Assembly (NCBI GenBank): GCA_003164785.1
Contig: PLUE01000028.1
Coordinates: forward strand, 182,351 to 232,380
Length of the DNA stretch: 50,030 nt
Source of the DNA: Gammaproteobacteria bacterium
Lineage (GTDB): Bacteria; Pseudomonadota; Gammaproteobacteria; Steroidobacterales; Steroidobacteraceae
Direction of reading: 5' to 3'
The position numbers were made by a program, and so were the translations under genes. The notes under the pieces were generated by a model. That model did not search any database. It was not told the origin of the DNA and worked only from the letters and a program-made list of their open reading frames with translations. This document shows, piece after piece, positions 45,182 to 50,030 of the stretch (the first letter of the stretch is position 1; every line of letters starts with the position of its first letter).

Positions 45182-45865
45182 ATGCAATTATCATTCCAGC
45201 AACTTCGGGCTCAGTTATTAGAGGTCGCGCTGAGTTTGGCGATCGTTGGCGTGGCGCACGCCGCACCCTCGCTGCCGACCGGAAGTCGTCTCTATGCGCC
45301 TTGTGTCGTCTGCCATCAGCCGAACGCCTGGGGTTCGCCGGACGGCGCCATTCCCAGCCTTGCAGGCCAGCAGGCGCGCTACTTGGAGAAGCAGCTGGCC
45401 GTGTTCCGATCAGGGGCACGTGTAGACACGGCAATGCAGGTAGTAGCGGCGCATCAGACGTTCAGCAACCAACATGACATCGTCTCGCTTGCGAGCTATC
45501 TTTCGGGTCTGGATGCGAATCCTAATCCGGTTGAGGGCACGGGCGAGCACCTCCGCGTGGGACAGGAACTGTACGCGCACATCTGCGCTGCTTGTCACGG
45601 CGCCGATGGCCGAGGTGAGCGGGGCAATCGAGTGCCGCGCATAGCCGGACAGCATTATCCCTATTTGAGGCGACAGGTCGAGTTGGCGGCGAATCTGCAC
45701 AAGGACCTCGCACCACCCGAAATGACGAGTGCGCTTCGGGGTATGCCGCCGCAGGAAAAGGATGCACTTGCCGATTACATCTCACGTCTCAGCAATTCAG
45801 CGACCCTGCTGGACTCGAACCGTCCTGATGGAGCGGGGATTAGTAGCCGCCCTATTTCGCCCTAG
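45182..45865 (+). CDS. Di-haem cytochrome c, c4-like
   Basis: Periplasmic electron carrier of 227 residues with a signal peptide (about 1-27, ending AHA). Two class I cytochrome domains: haem motif CVVCH at 41-45 with M85 as the likely axial ligand, and CAACH at 135-139 with M188 (RGMPPQE). IPSLAGQQARYLEKQL and VPRIAGQHYPYLRRQVEL repeat in both halves, typical of cytochrome c4. Partner oxidases or reductases are not in the window. It could serve a cbb3-type oxidase or a periplasmic dehydrogenase (inference). It is separated from upstream genes by the terminator at 45011. Confidence 0.88.
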   Translation: MQLSFQQLRAQLLEVALSLAIVGVAHAAPSLPTGSRLYAPCVVCHQPNAWGSPDGAIPSLAGQQARYLEKQLAVFRSGARVDTAMQVVAAHQTFSNQHDIVSLASYLSGLDANPNPVEGTGEHLRVGQELYAHICAACHGADGRGERGNRVPRIAGQHYPYLRRQVELAANLHKDLAPPEMTSALRGMPPQEKDALADYISRLSNSATLLDSNRPDGAGISSRPISP

Positions 45866-45899
45866 ATGCTCCGGCGCCGATTCTCCGTATGATCGGCAT

Positions 45900-47372
45900 A
45901 TGAAAGCATCTGGCACGGCAAGCTTGGATCTGCTCAGCGGCATTGCATGGCAGGCGATGCGGGAACGCGGCTTATGGCCGGAGTTCTCCGCCGCGGCCTT
46001 GAATCAAGCTTACTCCATTACCGGGCCCGCCGCGACGACGGGGCATGAGATCCTGGATCTACGCGAGCTGTTGTGGGCCTCGATCGACAACGATGATTCG
46101 CGGGACCTTGATCAGCTGACGGTGGCACAACCATTGAATGGCGGGGCCGTGAAGATATTGGTGGCGATTGCGGACGTCGATGCCGTCGTCCAGCGGGGCT
46201 CGCCGATCGACGATCATGCTCGCAACAATACCACCTCTGTTTATACAGTCCCGCAGATCTTTCCGATGCTGCCCGAGAGGTTATCGACCGACCTCACGTC
46301 TCTGGCAGAGGGACGAGAGCGTCTAGCCATCGTCATCGACATGACGGTGAACGTCGATGGGACGTTGTGCGCATCCGAAGTCTATCGCGCGCAGGTCCGC
46401 AATCAGGCCAAACTTGCCTACAACGGAGTCGGCGCCTGGCTGGAGGGCAGGGGTTCCGCGCCCGCACGGCTCGCCGCCGTTCACGGACTGGATCAGCAGT
46501 TGCGCATCCAGGATCAAGTCGCGCAAGCGCTGAGGAATGTACGGCGCGAACATGGCGCCTTGACCCTGGAAACGATCGAGGCCGTGCCAGTGTATGACGG
46601 CGACGTGCTGAGCGACTTACGCCCGGACGAGAAAAACAGAGCTCGGGTGCTCATCGAGGATTTCATGATCGCAGCCAATGGCGTGACTGCACGGTACCTT
46701 GCGAGCCAGGGTGTGCCATCACTACGCCGGGTGCTGCAGACACCCAAGAAGTGGAGCCGGATCGTCGCGCTGGCGGCGCAGCTCGGTGAGGCCCTTCCAC
46801 GAGAACCCTCTGCGCCGATGCTCAATACCTTCCTCATGAAGCGTCGCCAGGCCGATCCGGTTCGCTTCGCCGATCTGTCGCTGTGCGTCATCAAGCTGCT
46901 GGGCAGGGGTGAATACATGCTCGAGCTGCCGGGACAGCCGATCGAAGGACATTTCGGCCTCGCGGTCAACGACTACACCCATTCTACGGCCCCCAACCGG
47001 CGCTTCCCTGATCTCCTCACGCAGCGCCTGCTCAAATCGGCGCTGTCGGGGCACGCCGCTGAGTATTCGCCGGACGAACTGCGCTTGCTGGCCGCACACT
47101 GCACGGCGCAGGAAGACAATGCCGCCAAGGTGGAACGACAAGTGAGCAAATCGGCGGCGGCGCTGTTGTTGGCACCGCGCATCGGTCAATGCTTCGACGC
47201 GATCGTTACGGGGGCCGCGGACAAGGGAACCTGGGTCCGGATCTCTGCGCCGACGACTGAGGGTAAAGTCATCAAAGGATATGACGGCCTGGATGTGGGC
47301 GATCGGTGTCGAGTCAAACTGGTCCGGACAGATGTCGCCCGCGGCTTCATCGATTTCGAGCGGTTGCAATAA
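45900..47372 (+). CDS. RNB-domain exoribonuclease (RNase II/R family) with altered active site
   Basis: Protein of 490 residues consisting mostly of an RNB catalytic domain that begins near residue 50, with a C-terminal S1-like segment (about 415-490). The cold-shock domains of RNase II and R are missing. The active-site line is SIDNDDSRDLDQL: D63, D69 and D71 match three of the four metal-binding aspartates, but the fourth is Q72. The RNA-contacting HSTAPNRRFPDLLTQRLL segment is present. This resembles the short RNase II-like group found outside enterobacteria. ATG 45900 is the first in-frame methionine consistent with the domain. It is followed after 3 bp by the LOG-family gene. Confidence 0.82.
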   Translation: MKASGTASLDLLSGIAWQAMRERGLWPEFSAAALNQAYSITGPAATTGHEILDLRELLWASIDNDDSRDLDQLTVAQPLNGGAVKILVAIADVDAVVQRGSPIDDHARNNTTSVYTVPQIFPMLPERLSTDLTSLAEGRERLAIVIDMTVNVDGTLCASEVYRAQVRNQAKLAYNGVGAWLEGRGSAPARLAAVHGLDQQLRIQDQVAQALRNVRREHGALTLETIEAVPVYDGDVLSDLRPDEKNRARVLIEDFMIAANGVTARYLASQGVPSLRRVLQTPKKWSRIVALAAQLGEALPREPSAPMLNTFLMKRRQADPVRFADLSLCVIKLLGRGEYMLELPGQPIEGHFGLAVNDYTHSTAPNRRFPDLLTQRLLKSALSGHAAEYSPDELRLLAAHCTAQEDNAAKVERQVSKSAAALLLAPRIGQCFDAIVTGAADKGTWVRISAPTTEGKVIKGYDGLDVGDRCRVKLVRTDVARGFIDFERLQ

Positions 47373-47375
47373 CCC

Positions 47376-48158
47376 ATGGAATTCGAGGGCGCGTCAAACT
47401 CAGCCGAGCTCGCCTACGAAGACGAAAGCTTCCTCGCCAGCAAGGACGGTCGACCACTGCGGATTCTGGCGGAATACTTAGGACCGCTGCACCGCTTTCG
47501 TCTCGCCAATATTCACGACACGATCGTTTTCTTTGGGTCGGCGCGCCTGTCGAGCGATGGCCCGCTCGGACGTTATTATCATGAGGCGCGCGAACTGGCT
47601 CGTCTAGTCACCACGTGGTCCAAGGGTCTGCCATCGCATGCTCATCGCTACGTCGTTTGTACCGGCGGCGGCGGCGGCATCATGGAGGCCGCCAACCGTG
47701 GCGCCGCGGATGCGGGGGGCAGAACGATCGGCCTCAATATCAGTCTGCCGCACGAACAGCGGCCGAATGCCTACGTAAAATATGAGCTATCGTTCGAATT
47801 TCGTTACTTCTTCATGCGCAAGCTCTGGTTCGCGCACCTGGCGCGTGCGCTGGTCGTGTTTCCCGGTGGCTTTGGCACTCTGGACGAGCTTTCCGAGATC
47901 CTGACTCTGGCACAGACCGGCAAACTGGACCGTCCGATTCCTGTGATTCTCTATGGCACCAGCTACTGGAACGAGGTCATCAATTTTGAGGCTCTGGTGC
48001 GCCATGGGATGATCGACCGCAAAGACCTCGCACTATTCCAGTACGCCGACGATCCGGCAATCGCGTTCGCGTTGTTGGAAAGTACGCTGCGCGCTGAACC
48101 CGAGCAGGACAGTCCGTGCTTCGCGCACTCGCGAACGCGCGAATCGCACGATCGATGA
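47376..48158 (+). CDS. LOG-family (TIGR00730-like) nucleotide-binding protein
   Basis: Rossmann-like protein of 260 residues. The family signatures are VCTGGGGGIMEAANRGA and VVFPGGFGTLDELSEILT (PGGxGTxxE), used by LOG phosphoribohydrolases to hydrolyse nucleoside monophosphates such as cytokinin precursors; IVFFGSARL is the first strand. It is longer than typical LOG proteins by an N-terminal 50 residues (MEFEGASNSAELAYEDESF), a variant often listed as lysine-decarboxylase-like. The actual substrate is unknown. It begins 3 bp after the RNB nuclease gene, suggesting a two-gene nucleotide-salvage or stress unit. Confidence 0.85.
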   Translation: MEFEGASNSAELAYEDESFLASKDGRPLRILAEYLGPLHRFRLANIHDTIVFFGSARLSSDGPLGRYYHEARELARLVTTWSKGLPSHAHRYVVCTGGGGGIMEAANRGAADAGGRTIGLNISLPHEQRPNAYVKYELSFEFRYFFMRKLWFAHLARALVVFPGGFGTLDELSEILTLAQTGKLDRPIPVILYGTSYWNEVINFEALVRHGMIDRKDLALFQYADDPAIAFALLESTLRAEPEQDSPCFAHSRTRESHDR

Positions 48159-48203
48159 CAGACAGCCGGCGGGGCATTAGATCCGAACACCGAAGGAATT
48201 GAC

Positions 48204-48800
48204 ATGAAGCACCTCATTGTTGTCGCGCATCCCTCCGAAGAGAGTTTTACATTGGCGCTGGCGCGTGCCTATGCCGCGGAATTGGAACTGCTCGGACACA
48301 GCACGACGATCTATGATTTGTACCGCATGGGATTCAACCCCGTGCTGGCCGCGCACGAGCTTGAGCCCGTTCGAGCCGATAACCCGGTGAGCGGCGATGT
48401 CGCGCGGGCACAGGAGGATATCCGGGACGCAGACGTCCTGACGGTCATCTATCCGCTTTGGTGGCTGTCGATGCCAGCCATGATGAAGGGGTATGTCGAT
48501 CGGGTGTTTGCGCGCGGTTTCGCCTATGAATCGCACGGGGGCATTGTGCACGGTCTACTGTCGGGAAAGAAATCCGTTCTCGTCACCCTCTCGGGAGCGC
48601 CGTTGCCAGTGCTGGTGCAGACCGGCAATTGGAATGCCGTGCAGGTTTTGCAGGACACACATATTTTGCGTTCGGCCGGCTTCGAATTGCTCGAGCATCT
48701 GCACTTCGACGAAGTCGTGCCGCACCTCGCGCCTGCCGTTGCCGACCAGCACATTGCGCACGTTCGCGCTTGTGCTCGGAAACATTTTCCAGCGAACTGA
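48204..48800 (+). CDS. NAD(P)H dehydrogenase (quinone), flavodoxin-like fold
   Basis: FAD/FMN oxidoreductase of 198 residues in the NQO1/KefF/MdaB group. Evidence: LIVVAHPSEESFTLALARAY at the N-terminus (phosphate-binding), VIYPLWWLSMPAMMKGYVDRVFARGFAYE (the PxxWWSxPAxxKGxxDRVF motif) and VTLSGAPLPV. Such enzymes reduce quinones by two electrons or regulate potassium efflux pumps. No kefC is adjacent. It follows the LOG gene after 45 bp and is convergent with the PPDK-like gene. Confidence 0.9.
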   Translation: MKHLIVVAHPSEESFTLALARAYAAELELLGHSTTIYDLYRMGFNPVLAAHELEPVRADNPVSGDVARAQEDIRDADVLTVIYPLWWLSMPAMMKGYVDRVFARGFAYESHGGIVHGLLSGKKSVLVTLSGAPLPVLVQTGNWNAVQVLQDTHILRSAGFELLEHLHFDEVVPHLAPAVADQHIAHVRACARKHFPAN

Positions 48801-48821
48801 CAGTCGGATCAGCTGGAATAG

Positions 48822-48842
48822 TGCGCCAGCGCGCGCTGCGCA
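48822..48842. terminator. GC-rich hairpin between convergent genes
   Basis: TGCGC-(C)-AGCG pairs with CGCT-GCGCA with one bulged base, between the NQO-type and PPDK-like genes. No T-tract is seen. It may help bidirectional termination. Confidence 0.3.
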
Positions 48843-48863
48843 TGACTGACGGCCCATGGAGAA

Positions 48864-50030
48864 TCATTTTGTTTGCGTCGCCGCGCGCGCAGCGGGAGCG
48901 GTCGCGCAGGCGGGAGACGCTACGGCGCCGGTGTCTGAACGCCACGCGGCGATCTCGGCGAGGGCGGCGGTGGGTCGTTCGCGCACGACGGCGAGCAGTC
49001 CCGGGTAGATTTGCCCGGTATCGGCATCGAGCGTGAGCGCGTCGCCTTCTCGCAGATACGTATCCCCGATCGTGCAGCTGGATTCATTCGGCAGCACGCG
49101 CAGCGTCGAGCAGTTGACCAGGCACACTTTGCCGAGTTGGCGGGCAACGACGGCAGCGTGAGAGGTCCGACTGCCGGCAGCCGTTAGAATACCTTGCGCC
49201 GCGGCGATGCCTGCCATATCGGCCGTGGAGATGTCCGGTCGGACCAGAATGACCGACTTACCACCCTCGGCGAGTTCCACGACGCGAGCTGGATCGAAGA
49301 CAATCGTGCCCGACGCCACCCCGATACTGGCGGGGGTCGCGGTGGCCAGCGGCAAGACGCCGAGCGGATCGGACAGACGCGCGCGCTCGAGCGCCTCGAG
49401 CGGAACGCCGTCGAGGCGAGTCAACGCCTCGTCGGGACTGATCAGCTTCTCGTTCACCATGTCGACGGCAATGCGCAGCGCCGCCCACGGAGTGCGCTTG
49501 CCCGCGCGTGTTTGCAGAAGATACAAACGACCCGTCTCGACCGTGAACTCGAAATCCTGCATGTCGTGGAACTCGCCCTCGAGCATGCCCTGCATCCGTG
49601 CCAGCTCCGCCGCCACGAGGGGCAGCCTCTGCGACAGCGATACGGTCTCATGCCCGGCATGGCGGCCCGACACCACATCCTCGCCTTGGGCGTTGAAGAG
49701 GAAGTCGATATACGGGCGGTTCTCACCGGTGGCCGGGTCGCGCGTGAATCCAACCCCGGCGCCCGAGGTGCCGCCGCTGTTGCCGAATACCATCGCCTGC
49801 ACGGTAACGGCGGTGCCCATGGCATCGTCGATGCCGTTGGCGCGGCGGTATTGGCGCGCCTTCTCGTCGTTCCACGAACGAAACACGGCCTCCACGCCGC
49901 GCAGCAGCTGCTGCATCGGGTCTTGGGGAAAAGGCTGGCCGGTGAGGGATAGCGTCAGCTCCAATGACTCCTCGGCAATTTGGCCGAGCGCGGCACTATC
50001 CAACTCGCTCGCGCCCGCCAGCCCCTGCTC
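48864..50030 (-). CDS. PPDK-like protein lacking the PEP/pyruvate domain, 3' part
   Basis: The frame is open to the right edge, so the N-terminus is missing; about 388 residues are visible. The sequence follows the pyruvate phosphate dikinase ATP-grasp domain (VTVQAMVFGNSGGTSGAGVGFTRDPATGE, DFEFTVETGRLYLLQTRAGKRTPWAALR) and then the swivelling phosphohistidine domain (ILVRPDISTADMAGIAAAQGILTAAGSRTSHAAVVARQLGKVCLVNC), where the histidine of RTSHAAV is the phospho-carrier. In full PPDK a TIM-barrel PEP/pyruvate domain follows; here the protein ends about 60 residues later with an Ala-rich tail. It could phosphorylate a separate partner protein or be a truncated form; no frameshifted remainder is evident downstream. 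Confidence 0.85.
   Translation of the reverse strand, partial: EQGLAGASELDSAALGQIAEESLELTLSLTGQPFPQDPMQQLLRGVEAVFRSWNDEKARQYRRANGIDDAMGTAVTVQAMVFGNSGGTSGAGVGFTRDPATGENRPYIDFLFNAQGEDVVSGRHAGHETVSLSQRLPLVAAELARMQGMLEGEFHDMQDFEFTVETGRLYLLQTRAGKRTPWAALRIAVDMVNEKLISPDEALTRLDGVPLEALERARLSDPLGVLPLATATPASIGVASGTIVFDPARVVELAEGGKSVILVRPDISTADMAGIAAAQGILTAAGSRTSHAAVVARQLGKVCLVNCSTLRVLPNESSCTIGDTYLREGDALTLDADTGQIYPGLLAVVRERPTAALAEIAAWRSDTGAVASPACATAPAARAATQTK

Overview
The window is a gene-dense, GC-rich stretch of a proteobacterial chromosome. Gene content (monofunctional RelA, ruvCAB, MlaA lipoprotein, a sucA-sucB-lpd block, methylcitrate and valine catabolism, di-haem cytochrome c) fits a heterotrophic, aerobic gammaproteobacterium, perhaps of the Steroidobacter/Nevskia type; the family-level guess is inference only. 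TTG and GTG starts and 4-bp stop/start overlaps (ATGA, GTGA) are common. There is no rRNA, CRISPR array, insertion sequence or prophage, and no stretch over 300 bases lacks a gene.

Layout. 1-6.0 kb: the N-terminal part of an MHYT-PAS-PAS sensor kinase (leaves the window on the left), then modA-ltaE, an orphan KdpE-type regulator, a MobA-like nucleotidyltransferase, a membrane-anchored SixA-like histidine phosphatase and a BCP-type peroxiredoxin whose peroxidatic cysteine is serine. 6.1-6.4 kb: tRNA-Ala(CGC), an intrinsic terminator and tRNA-Arg(CCT). 6.4-11 kb: a small conserved-looking protein, an MFS exporter, a MarR-family regulator and a secreted glutamate-carboxypeptidase-II-like M28 peptidase. 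11-17.4 kb: a tightly packed run of alpha/beta hydrolase, mlaA, an AI-2E-family permease with a long C-terminal tail, an MFS carrier and an SDR oxidoreductase.

17.4-29.9 kb is a catabolic block for branched-chain amino acids and propionate. On the minus strand, acyl-CoA dehydrogenase, mmsA, mmsB, enoyl-CoA hydratase, 3-hydroxyisobutyryl-CoA hydrolase and a 3-hydroxyacyl-CoA dehydrogenase form one operon with overlapping or nearly abutting genes, covering valine breakdown from isobutyryl-CoA to propionyl-CoA. A divergent AraC-type regulator separates it from prpB-prpC-prpD, which consumes the propionyl-CoA through the methylcitrate cycle. A MaoC hydratase/CitE-like lyase pair runs convergently into prpD, with a perfect 26-bp palindrome at the junction.

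29.9-41.8 kb: a beta-lactamase-fold serine hydrolase, a small membrane-protein remnant, the 2-oxoglutarate dehydrogenase complex (sucA, sucB, lpd), relA, and divergently ruvC-ruvA-ruvB. 41.8-50 kb looks more like an accessory stress/envelope island: a hairpin-rich intergenic region, DUF3300, DUF2950, DUF2934 and DUF883-type proteins ending in a clear terminator, a c4-like cytochrome, an RNB-domain nuclease with an altered active-site tetrad, a LOG-family protein, an NQO-type oxidoreductase, and the 3' part of a pyruvate-phosphate-dikinase-like gene that stops right after its phosphohistidine domain. I found no obviously new defence system or mobile element. The best leads are the hairpin-rich region at 41831-41982, the altered or truncated enzymes (peroxiredoxin, RNB nuclease, short PPDK), and the regulatory sites of the valine and propionate operons.
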